Positions 31,177-37,634 of a stretch of 37,634 nucleotides of DNA are shown piece by piece (position 1 is the first letter of the stretch; every line of letters starts with the position of its first letter). Position numbers and translations under genes: made by a program. The stretch is from Candidatus Zipacnadia bacterium (GTDB lineage: Bacteria > Armatimonadota > Zipacnadia > Zipacnadales > UBA5352). Under the pieces are notes generated by a model. That model made no database searches. It saw only the letters and a list, made by a program, of their open reading frames with translations, and was not told the origin of the DNA. The DNA lies in NCBI GenBank assembly GCA_029821265.1, contig JALGTR010000014.1, forward strand, positions 1 to 37,634, written 5' to 3'.

Positions 31177-32772
31177 GTGAGTGCAGAGCGTGACTTCGAT
31201 CTAATCATCTCCGGAGCGAATATCATCGACGGCAGTGGTCGGCCCGGCTTTGCCGGCGACATCGGCATCAGCGGCGGCAAGATCTCTGCCGTCGGAAACC
31301 TCGACCGCGCCGAGGCGGGGGAGTTCATCGACGCGAACGGCCTGACCGCCATCCCCGGAATCATCGACTGCCACGCGCACTCGGACCTGACGCTGCTGGC
31401 CGATCCGCGCGGGCAGTCGAAGATTCAGCAGGGCGTCACGACCGAACTGAACGGGCAGTGCGGACTGGGCGTCTTCCCCGTTCGCGCGGAGGATCGCGAG
31501 GAGTTGCGGGCCTCCGTGGCGTTCCTCGCGGCGGACGTCGAGTGGTCGTGGGAGACGGCGGCGGACTATCTCGAGACGCTCGATCGGGCCCGGCCGGCCT
31601 ACTCGGCGGGCGTGATGACCGGCCACGGGGCCCTGCGCAGCTATGTGATGGGCTTCGACGACCGCGAGCCGACGGACGAGGAGCTCAGCCGCATGTGCGA
31701 CGAGCTGCGGCGCTGTCTGGACGCGGGGGCCTTCGGACTCTCCCTGGGCTTCGAGTACGCGCCGGGGTTCTACGCGAAGGAGCGCGAGATCGTCGCGCTG
31801 CTGACGGTGGTGGCTGAACGCGAGGCTCTGGTGTCGGTCCACACGCGCACCCAGCGTGACGAGTTCGCCGACGCGGTCGCGGAGATGGCGCAGTGGTGCC
31901 GGGCGGCCGAAGACGCCTCAGGCCAGGGGGCGGTCCGCCTGCAGATCGATCACGTCAAGCGCTCCGGCGAGCGCTGCTGGGGCACGATGGGCGAACTGCT
32001 GGGACTGATCGAGTCGCTGCGCAACGATGGCCTCGATGTTGCATTCGATGTGTACCCGTACATCGCGGGCAGCAAGCACCTGGCGGGATCGCTGCCGGCC
32101 TGGGTGCATGCGGGCGGAACATCCGCGATGCTCGAGCGCATCGCACGCGATGACACCCGGGAGCGGCTGCGCGAGGAGCTGCGTCAGTTCGAGGCGGGGA
32201 AGCGGGAGCAGAACCCGTTCGAGATATCCTTCGATCGCGTGATGATCACGGACGTGCGCAGTGACGCCAACGCCCCCGTCATCGGGCGCACTCTGCAGGA
32301 GATCGCCGACGAGCGCAACGTCAACGCGGTGTTCTTCTCAATGTGCGAGGAGGATATGCAGCAGGCCCTCGCCCATCCCCTCGCCTGCGTGGCGACCGAC
32401 GGACTGGCCTTCGCGCCGGAGGGCCCGGCGCACCTCGGCAATCCGCATCCGCGATCGTATGGGACCTACCCGCGGCTTTTTGGGAAGTACGTGCGCCAGG
32501 AGGGCCTGATGCCACTTGAAGAGGCGGTGCGTAAGTGCACTGCCTGGCCGGCGGCGCGGATGGGGCTGAGTGACCGCGGGAGAATCGCCCGGGGGATGCG
32601 CGCGGATCTCGTGCTCTTCGACCACCGCAGGATCATCGACACCGCGACGTGGGAGGAGCCGCATCGGTTCCCGCGCGGCATCGAGTTCGTGCTTGTGGGC
32701 GGGAAGATTGCCGTCGAGCAGGGAAGGCAGGAGACGGAGCGCTACGGTCAGGCGCTCCTGGCGGGCGTCTGA
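31177..32772 (+). CDS. N-acyl-D-amino-acid deacylase (D-aminoacylase family)
   Basis: This is a 531-residue amidohydrolase, the usual length. The start is a GTG at 31177. The N-terminal beta domain (DLIISGANIIDGSGRPGFAG) leads to the metal motif HAHSD (His66, His68) and NGQCG (Cys95), the Cys ligand typical of zinc D-aminoacylases. Further candidate ligands are His222 (SVHTR), His259 (QIDHVK) and Asp408 (VATDG). The C-terminal strand returns to the small beta domain (MRADLVLFDHRRI). It would hydrolyse N-acyl-D-amino acids or related amides in the cytoplasm; close relatives include dihydroorotase-like and N-acyl-D-glutamate deacylases, so substrate is open. It is the first gene of a 31177-35829 same-strand run. 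Confidence 0.9.
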   Translation: MSAERDFDLIISGANIIDGSGRPGFAGDIGISGGKISAVGNLDRAEAGEFIDANGLTAIPGIIDCHAHSDLTLLADPRGQSKIQQGVTTELNGQCGLGVFPVRAEDREELRASVAFLAADVEWSWETAADYLETLDRARPAYSAGVMTGHGALRSYVMGFDDREPTDEELSRMCDELRRCLDAGAFGLSLGFEYAPGFYAKEREIVALLTVVAEREALVSVHTRTQRDEFADAVAEMAQWCRAAEDASGQGAVRLQIDHVKRSGERCWGTMGELLGLIESLRNDGLDVAFDVYPYIAGSKHLAGSLPAWVHAGGTSAMLERIARDDTRERLREELRQFEAGKREQNPFEISFDRVMITDVRSDANAPVIGRTLQEIADERNVNAVFFSMCEEDMQQALAHPLACVATDGLAFAPEGPAHLGNPHPRSYGTYPRLFGKYVRQEGLMPLEEAVRKCTAWPAARMGLSDRGRIARGMRADLVLFDHRRIIDTATWEEPHRFPRGIEFVLVGGKIAVEQGRQETERYGQALLAGV

Positions 32773-32847
32773 GGGTGGTCCCGTGGCGTGGAAAAGTGCG
32801 ACCCGCGGGCGGTCCTCGAGGGTGATATCGGCGAAAGGGAGGGCGGC

Positions 32848-34047
32848 GTGGAGGAAGCGGCGGAGAACCGGCAGGGATGCCTCAGGCGCTACGAGGCGCT
32901 GCTGGCAGGCAGCTTCGTCCTGCCCGCCGTGGCATGGCTCGTGTTCGCCGGTGCGGCCGTCTCCTCTGTGGGATCTCCAGGGCAACATGAGGGCACACGG
33001 CTCGCGCTGGGATTCGCCAGTGCTGCCCTTCTCGGCGTGGTGCTGTGGCTGAGCGCCCTGGCGCGGCATACTCTCACGCGCATCCTCCTCGGCGCGATTG
33101 CCGCGTGCCTGATGGGCGTGGGACTGCTCGCGACGTGGGGGCATCTCGTCGAGATGCACGTGGTGATCTGGCCCCTCCTGGCAGCGATAGTGGCGCTGGC
33201 CATCGTCGGAGGCTGGCTCGGGCATCAGCGCTGGCTGACGGCCGTCACGGCGATTGGGATTGCGCTCGGGATTGCGGCGGCCATGGAGCCACCGCGCCTG
33301 ACCCCTCCCGTCACTGAAAGCGCCGGTGGCATGACGCTGACGCTGAGCGGTCTGGAGCGAGGTGGATCCGAGGTTTGGATCGACCTCAAACGCGATCCGG
33401 CATTCGGAAGCAGGATGCGTCCGACCAGCGCCACGGGCAGCTTCCTCGGCGGCCTGCCTGTGCGAGTGATACTGCTGCCGGGCATCCCCCGTGGAGATGA
33501 GGACACGTGGAGCATTCTGTCCTATCCGCCGCCGTGGGTGCGCAGCTTCGATCTCCAGGTGGCTGTCGAGCGGATGCCGGCGCAGCCCGCTGTCTCGCTC
33601 GAACTGCCACTGCCTGAGGTCGGCGCGCAGACGATGCAGCGGGTGCGCGCCAGCTCCGGGGACATCACGGTGGCCGTGGGGCCGCTGGCGGTGCACCCCG
33701 GCGCTGCTCAGGGCGAGGTCTACGTCGATCTGCGCCTCTGGGCGGCCGGCGCCTACCTCGGTGATTCAGGTGCGATCTGGCTCACCGACGCGGAGGGCGA
33801 TCCGCTGGAGTGGGAGACGGCCTTTGAAAGCGTCACGGGGCGCACGGAGTTCAGCACGATGGTCGCGCGCATTGTGCTGCCCGAGGCCCCCGAGACGATG
33901 GTCGTGCACGTGCTCGCACCACGGCAGCTTCTGCACAGCCAGTGGACATTCCGGTTCGAGGGTGTGCCAAATCCGCCACGTGAGACGAAGGTGGGGAAGC
34001 CCGCCAGGTGGCGGACGGAGAGCGGAGCAGGGAGTGGTGGCGGATGA
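32848..34047 (+). CDS. Membrane protein with extracytoplasmic beta domain, unknown function
   Basis: This is a 399-residue protein. I select GTG 32848 because AGGGAGG lies about 5 nt upstream; an in-frame GTG at 32788 would add 20 residues without an SD. After a short charged N-terminus there are four to five hydrophobic segments within residues 18-150 (VLPAVAWLVFAGAAVS, ALGFASAALLGVVLWLSAL, ILLGAIAACLMGVGLLATW, VIWPLLAAIVALAIVGGWL, AVTAIGIALGIAAAM). The remaining 250 residues are beta-rich (SAGGMTLTLSGLERGGSEVW, VEVIL-type strands). No family is recognised. It overlaps the DUF72 gene by 4 bp (ATGA at 34044-34047). Confidence 0.72.
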   Translation: MEEAAENRQGCLRRYEALLAGSFVLPAVAWLVFAGAAVSSVGSPGQHEGTRLALGFASAALLGVVLWLSALARHTLTRILLGAIAACLMGVGLLATWGHLVEMHVVIWPLLAAIVALAIVGGWLGHQRWLTAVTAIGIALGIAAAMEPPRLTPPVTESAGGMTLTLSGLERGGSEVWIDLKRDPAFGSRMRPTSATGSFLGGLPVRVILLPGIPRGDEDTWSILSYPPPWVRSFDLQVAVERMPAQPAVSLELPLPEVGAQTMQRVRASSGDITVAVGPLAVHPGAAQGEVYVDLRLWAAGAYLGDSGAIWLTDAEGDPLEWETAFESVTGRTEFSTMVARIVLPEAPETMVVHVLAPRQLLHSQWTFRFEGVPNPPRETKVGKPARWRTESGAGSGGG

Positions 34048-34826
34048 TCCACATTGGCACCAGCGGATACTCTTTCGACGACTGGGTGGGATACTTCTAC
34101 CCGGAGGGCACCGACAGGCGCGAGTTCCTCAGCTACTACGCCCGGCACTTCGACTGCGTTGAGGTCAACTACACGTTCTACCGGATGCCCAACGCCCGGA
34201 CGCTCAGCGCGATGTCTGATAAAACCGGGCCGCAGTTTCAGTTCGTCGTCAAGGCCAACAGCGAGATGACGCACGAGCGAACCGGTGACCCTGACACCTT
34301 CGAGCAGTTCATCGCCGCACTCGACCCGCTGCGCGAGCAGAGGAAGTTCGGCTGTATGCTTGCGCAGTTCCCGAACTCCTTCCGGCTGAACCAGGAGAAT
34401 GTGGACTATCTAAAGCTCTTCCGCCGGCTCACGCGCGGTGTGCCGGTGGTCATCGAGTTCCGTAACCGCGAGTGGATCGTCGACGAGATGTTCGAGTTTC
34501 TCCGAGAGGTCGATTTCGGCTTCTGCTGCGTCGATCAGCCCCGGTTCTCGAGCCTCGTGCCGCCGATCGCTCAGGTCACAAGCAGCATCGCCTACGTGCG
34601 CTTCCACGGACGCAACTACGACAAGTGGTGGGAGCACGATGAGGCGTGGGAGCGATACGATTACCTGTACTCGGAGGAGGAGCTGAGCGAGTGGGTTCCG
34701 AAGGTGAACTCTCTGGCTCAACAGGCGCAGGACACATACCTGTTCTTCAACAACCACTATCACGCGCAGGCGGTGCAGAACGCCATGCAGTTCGCGGAGA
34801 TGCTCGAGGACGCCGGCGTGCTCTGA
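34044..34826 (+). CDS. DUF72 family protein
   Basis: This is a 260-residue protein whose ATG overlaps the previous stop. It begins MIHIGTSGYSFDDWVGYFYP, continues EVNYTFYRMP, FQFVVKANSEMTHERT, FGCMLAQFPNSF, VVIEFRNREWI, CCVDQPRF and AYVRFHGRN, and ends YLFFNNHYHAQAVQNAMQFA. These are the signature blocks of DUF72 (YecE), a TIM-barrel family of the right length. The biochemical role is not established; homologues have been linked to DNA- or RNA-related functions only by context. The surroundings here give no clear hint. Confidence 0.93.
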   Translation: MIHIGTSGYSFDDWVGYFYPEGTDRREFLSYYARHFDCVEVNYTFYRMPNARTLSAMSDKTGPQFQFVVKANSEMTHERTGDPDTFEQFIAALDPLREQRKFGCMLAQFPNSFRLNQENVDYLKLFRRLTRGVPVVIEFRNREWIVDEMFEFLREVDFGFCCVDQPRFSSLVPPIAQVTSSIAYVRFHGRNYDKWWEHDEAWERYDYLYSEEELSEWVPKVNSLAQQAQDTYLFFNNHYHAQAVQNAMQFAEMLEDAGVL

Positions 34827-34899
34827 TCGAAACAGAGCCGCGTCTCCGCCGCTTGTGGCTGCGCAATCGCCCGCTGGAGACGAACTACGGGAGGCAGCA

Positions 34900-35829
34900 A
34901 TGAAGGTGCTCGTAACCGGTGGAGCGGGGTTCATCGGCTCCAATATTGTCGATCGCCTCATCGCAGACGGCCATGAGGTCGCAGTCGTGGATAACCTGGC
35001 CACCGGGCGCAGGAGCAACATCAACCCGGAGGCGAGCTTCCACGAGATCTCGATCACTGACGCGGAGGCACTTCAGAACGCATTTGAGGCGGAGCGGCCG
35101 GACGTGGTGAATCACCACGCGGCACAGATGGATGTTCGGCGGTCGGTTCGCGAGCCGCAGTTCGATGCCGAGACGAACATCATCGGCACGATCAACGTGA
35201 TCGAGGCCGCGCGGGCGGTCGGGGCGCGCAAGCTGATCTTCGCGTCGTCGGGAGGCGCGATCTACGGTGAGGCGGACGTTATCCCGACGCCGGAGGATGC
35301 CGAGCGCAACCCGATCTCGCACTACGGCGCCTCGAAGCTGGCGGGCGAGGTCTACTTCGAGCTGTATCATCGGCTCTACGAACTGCCGTACACGATCCTG
35401 CGCTACGCGAACGTCTACGGCCCGCGGCAGAATCCGCACGGCGAGGCGGGCGTGAACGCGATCTTCGCGAACATGATGCTGCGCGGCGAGCGCCCGACGA
35501 TCTTCGGCACCGGGGAGAAGACACGGGATTACGTCTACGTCGGCGACGTGGTCGAGGCGAATGTGCTGGCGCTGGAGGCCGGCTCCGGCGAGGTCTTCAA
35601 CATCGGGACGGGCGTTCAGACGACCGATCGGGAGGTCTACGACGCCGTCGCCGCTGCGGTGGGCTTCGACGAGGAGCCGATCTTCGGCGAGGAGCGCCCT
35701 GGCGATGTGCGACACTCCTGCGTGGATCCGTCGAAGGCGAAGCGGTTGCTGGGCTGGGAGCCGAATGTCGAGTTCCGCGACGGCGTCGGCCGCACGGTCG
35801 AGTACCAACGCGAGCACGAACTGGGATAG
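34900..35829 (+). CDS. UDP-glucose 4-epimerase-like NAD-dependent sugar epimerase
   Basis: This is a 309-residue extended short-chain dehydrogenase. ATG 34900 follows GGGAGG with 6-nt spacing and places the NAD motif TGGAGFIG at 6-13. The active site is Ser117 (FASSGGAIYG) with Tyr142 and Lys146 (HYGASK). RYANVYGPRQNPHGEAGVNA and DYVYVGDVVEAN fit GalE-type UDP-sugar 4-epimerases. The length fits the short bacterial form that often acts on UDP-GlcNAc/GalNAc or UDP-Glc/Gal. It supplies sugar nucleotides for surface glycans. It is the last gene before the hairpin at 35859-35887. Confidence 0.92.
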   Translation: MKVLVTGGAGFIGSNIVDRLIADGHEVAVVDNLATGRRSNINPEASFHEISITDAEALQNAFEAERPDVVNHHAAQMDVRRSVREPQFDAETNIIGTINVIEAARAVGARKLIFASSGGAIYGEADVIPTPEDAERNPISHYGASKLAGEVYFELYHRLYELPYTILRYANVYGPRQNPHGEAGVNAIFANMMLRGERPTIFGTGEKTRDYVYVGDVVEANVLALEAGSGEVFNIGTGVQTTDREVYDAVAAAVGFDEEPIFGEERPGDVRHSCVDPSKAKRLLGWEPNVEFRDGVGRTVEYQREHELG

Positions 35830-35858
35830 ACGCACTGGGCTCCCGACAGCATTGCGAA

Positions 35859-35887
35859 GCGCCCCCGGCCGGGATGGTCGGGGGCGC
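35859..35887. terminator. Hairpin between convergent genes
   Basis: GCGCCCCCG (35859-35867) pairs perfectly with CGGGGGCGC (35879-35887) across an 11-nt loop. It lies 30 nt past the epimerase stop and 28 nt past the stop of the convergent lipoprotein gene, so it can serve both directions. There is no U-tract on either strand. Confidence 0.55.
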
Positions 35888-35915
35888 CTGGGTGTTCCGC
35901 GGTGATGTCGGGCGG

Positions 35916-37031
35916 CTACAAGCCAGTGACGGGGCCGATGCGCTGGAAGACGAGGGTAACGTCATCGCCTTCATTGTCCGCGTGCATTGTGGCGGTGCTG
36001 CCGCTGATGGCGTAGTCCATGACCATCGGGCCATCCATGTTGACGGTCAGTTGGGCGTTGTCGGTGTTCCAGGTTCCGAGGCCAGCCCAGGTGACGACGT
36101 CGGCGGCATTGCGCTCAACGTTCACGAAGGTGCCGTCGGCGAAGAAGTACACTCTCATGCTCGTCGACTGCGGGTCCCACTCGTAGAAGTCAGCGAGAGA
36201 CACCGGGGAGCCGTTGACGCTCACCGACTGGGCCTGCCACTCGGCGACCAGCGCGCTGTCATGGTCACCGGCCGGTGCCCACGGCTGAAGCTGCAGAGTG
36301 GCGCTCACGCCGCCGGGGTCGATGATAGACAAGGACGTGTTGCCCGTCTGGTAGGCACCCCGGATGGTTTCGCCATCGATTACAATCTGTATGGCGCCGC
36401 CTCCGGTCGCCCACGTTCCAAGCTCTCTGTGAACGACTTCCTCGCCGTCGAGTCCCCAGACAACCAGTTGGCCATTGTCAAGCAGCTGCACCACAAAGGT
36501 GGTGGCCGGCTCGTCGGGGTCAAAGAAGTCCACAAGGTCCACAGCAGCGCCGTCGGCCGTCACGGAGGTTACCAGCCACGACCGGCAGAGTGCGGCGTCA
36601 TGTCCAGCGAGGTTCACGACCTTCACCCAGCGCACAAGGATCTGGTCGCCCTCCTCCTCAAACTGCGTGGTGAGGATGTTGCCCGAGAGCTGGTAGGTCA
36701 TCTCGACGGTGTCATCCGGCATCGTTATGGTGGCGTTGCCCCCGGAGGCCGTCCACGTGCCGGTCTCGCTGCCCAGATTCGTGCCGCCTTCGCCAAGATC
36801 TGTGACGGTCACGGTTCCGCTGGCCGCGAGGGCGAGAGTCATGCCCGTCATTTCCTCACCCCACTCGAAGGTTTGAGCGGGCCCGACCTCGGTGCCGTTC
36901 ACCGTCGCGAAGTACGGCTGCCAGGTTCCGACGACTGATGTATCGATAAGCGTACCGCCGTCACCGCCCCCTCCGCAACCGACAAAGCCCATAAGGGCGA
37001 GGACAGCCAAAAGTGCGAATATGTTACGCAT
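35916..37031 (-). CDS. Lipoprotein with three tandem lipocalin-like repeats
   Basis: This is a 371-residue protein. The start at 37031 follows GAGGGGTG. The signal MRNIFALLAVLALMGFVGC ends in a lipobox with Cys19, followed by a Gly-rich linker. Three repeats of about 100 residues follow (about 34-140, 149-250, 262-367). Each opens with W and a variant of V-N-G-x-x-V (YFATVNGTEVGP, TSVTADGAAVDL, QSVSVNGSPVSL), has a central GTW strand (SETGTWTASGG, ELGTWATGGG, GLGTWNTDNA) and closes with a hydrophobic beta strand. This is the layout of small lipocalin-like/DUF5640-type barrels. It is anchored in the outer or cytoplasmic membrane; ligand unknown. Tandem triplication is unusual for this fold. 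Confidence 0.85.
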   Translation of the reverse strand: MRNIFALLAVLALMGFVGCGGGGDGGTLIDTSVVGTWQPYFATVNGTEVGPAQTFEWGEEMTGMTLALAASGTVTVTDLGEGGTNLGSETGTWTASGGNATITMPDDTVEMTYQLSGNILTTQFEEEGDQILVRWVKVVNLAGHDAALCRSWLVTSVTADGAAVDLVDFFDPDEPATTFVVQLLDNGQLVVWGLDGEEVVHRELGTWATGGGAIQIVIDGETIRGAYQTGNTSLSIIDPGGVSATLQLQPWAPAGDHDSALVAEWQAQSVSVNGSPVSLADFYEWDPQSTSMRVYFFADGTFVNVERNAADVVTWAGLGTWNTDNAQLTVNMDGPMVMDYAISGSTATMHADNEGDDVTLVFQRIGPVTGL

Positions 37032-37089
37032 CGTTGCACCCCTCTCATAGTTCGGGAACTACTCGCCTTGCGGCGTGTCTGGTGGGTAG

Positions 37090-37116
37090 AGTGTACCCCC
37101 CCTGTAGTTTTGTCAA
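37090..37116 (-). promoter_or_regulatory. Sigma70-type promoter of the lipoprotein gene
   Basis: On the minus strand there is TTGACA (37116-37111), a 15-nt spacer and TACACT (37095-37090). The -35 is perfect and the -10 matches four of six. The spacer is short and ends in a run of seven G (37102-37096), whose length could tune promoter strength by slippage or phase variation. Transcription would start about 50 nt upstream of the start codon. Confidence 0.55.
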
Positions 37117-37209
37117 GGGAACAACGAAACCTACTGGACTTGGGCGCGGCATCTGTCCTGAATACTGAGACCTGCACTCGCAGCCACCATCGCACCAGAA
37201 ATCGCAGCC

Positions 37210-37407
37210 ATGTCTCGTATGACCCGCGAGCAGCTTCAGCAGGATCGCATCGAAAATCTTGAAGCGCGCATTGCCCAGTTGGAGGCGCAGATTGAGCGCT
37301 TCACCGGGCTGCAGACGGCCCGCGAACATGGGCACGACGCCCTCGGAACACTCACCGACGCCCTCGGCCCCTCTACTGACGAGAAACTCCTCCCAGGACG
37401 AACCTGA
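37210..37407 (+). CDS. Small coiled-coil protein (uncertain)
   Basis: This is a 65-residue ORF. Residues 5-35 show clear heptads (REQLQQDRIENLEARIAQLE, then AQIERF), and codon use is like that of the neighbours. There is no good SD before the ATG. The opposite strand is also open here, but its translation is low-complexity and Arg-rich. It may be a short coiled-coil protein or the relic of a longer one. Confidence 0.4.
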   Translation: MSRMTREQLQQDRIENLEARIAQLEAQIERFTGLQTAREHGHDALGTLTDALGPSTDEKLLPGRT

Positions 37408-37634
37408 CACCTCAACGTGCGTAGTTACGTAGTCTGGTCTGCGACGCGCGCGGCCATCGCGATGTGGTTCGTGGCCTTTGTCTCGCGCTCTCGAACGCCT
37501 GCGGGAGCGAGCAGGCGAAGTCGGACGCCTGTTCTCCGGGCCATCACCTCCAGCGCTGGCAACGACAGATCTTGAGCATTGCCTCAATGCCGGTCGATGC
37601 AATTCCCCTGCCACGTGTTCCTCGCGGGTATTGG
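37408..37634. other. Right-end sequence with no recognised feature
   Basis: I see no supported gene, RNA or repeat in these 227 bases. A GTG-initiated frame of about 50 codons exists on the plus strand but has no SD and an Arg/Ser-rich translation typical of a chance frame. It may be a promoter region for a gene beyond the window. Confidence 0.5.

Noticed and set aside
37045-37614. A 189-codon minus-strand frame at the right end.
   Set aside because: It overlaps the promoter of the lipoprotein gene, has no SD and an Arg-rich composition; the short plus-strand coiled-coil frame is more protein-like.
1-37634. CRISPR arrays, tRNA or rRNA genes, insertion sequences, integrases, attachment sites and riboswitches.
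   Set aside because: No regularly spaced repeats, no cloverleaf or rRNA stretches, no transposase or integrase motifs and no recognisable riboswitch core were found on reading both strands.

Overview
The window is GC-rich bacterial DNA, densely coded and usually with a clear Shine-Dalgarno sequence before the start codon. It has no rRNA, tRNA, phage, insertion sequence or CRISPR array that I can see. The gene content suggests a free-living, polysaccharide-degrading heterotroph: exported glycoside hydrolases, a polysaccharide-lyase-like lipoprotein, a DUF4091/GH123-like protein, two Gfo/Idh/MocA oxidoreductases, a PEP-CTERM protein and an M16 protease pair. This mixture is typical of Armatimonadota or neighbouring environmental lineages (Planctomycetes-like, Hydrogenedentes, Latescibacteria). 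That placement is inference, because no marker gene is present.

Layout. 1-2049 (minus): a Gfo/Idh/MocA oxidoreductase followed by a lipoprotein resembling the N-terminal part of chondroitin ABC lyase, which runs off the left edge. 2294-4806 (minus): four small exported proteins. They are a G-[YFW]-D-x tetrapeptide-repeat protein, a secretin N-domain protein with a Gly/Ser/Tyr repeat tail, and two related aromatic/Arg-rich proteins, one carrying CxxCH and CxxC. Three copies of the palindrome TACTA-N7-TAGTA lie in the intergenic regions of this block. One is centred on a consensus -35 box, so an undescribed regulon is plausible. 4900-5259: a remnant of a sugar-phosphate isomerase.

5351-13625 (plus): a tightly coupled operon, with most junctions ATGA, GTGA or TGATG overlaps. 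It encodes a Gfo/Idh/MocA protein, a small two-helix membrane protein, another small membrane protein, a GlmL/MutL-family ASKHA ATPase, a large soluble protein with RnfC-like repeats and a KOW-like end, a possible 31-residue peptide, and four conserved membrane proteins. No B12-dependent mutase is nearby. I regard this ATPase plus membrane-protein set as the best candidate for an undescribed system here.

13640-19785 (minus): an active/inactive M16 peptidase pair, an RmlC-like cupin, and a 985-residue multidomain protein ending in an Eis-like GNAT-GNAT-SCP2 module. 20115-27656 (plus): three carbohydrate-active proteins, namely a secreted TIM-barrel hydrolase, a GH32/43-like five-bladed propeller and a DUF4091 protein. 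27836-35829 (plus): an AAC(3)-like acyltransferase fused to a sugar-isomerase barrel, a PEP-CTERM protein, a D-aminoacylase family amidohydrolase, a membrane protein, a DUF72 protein and a UDP-glucose 4-epimerase-like enzyme. 35916-37031 (minus): a lipoprotein of three tandem lipocalin-like repeats with a good promoter. The right end holds one small coiled-coil ORF and then nothing recognisable.
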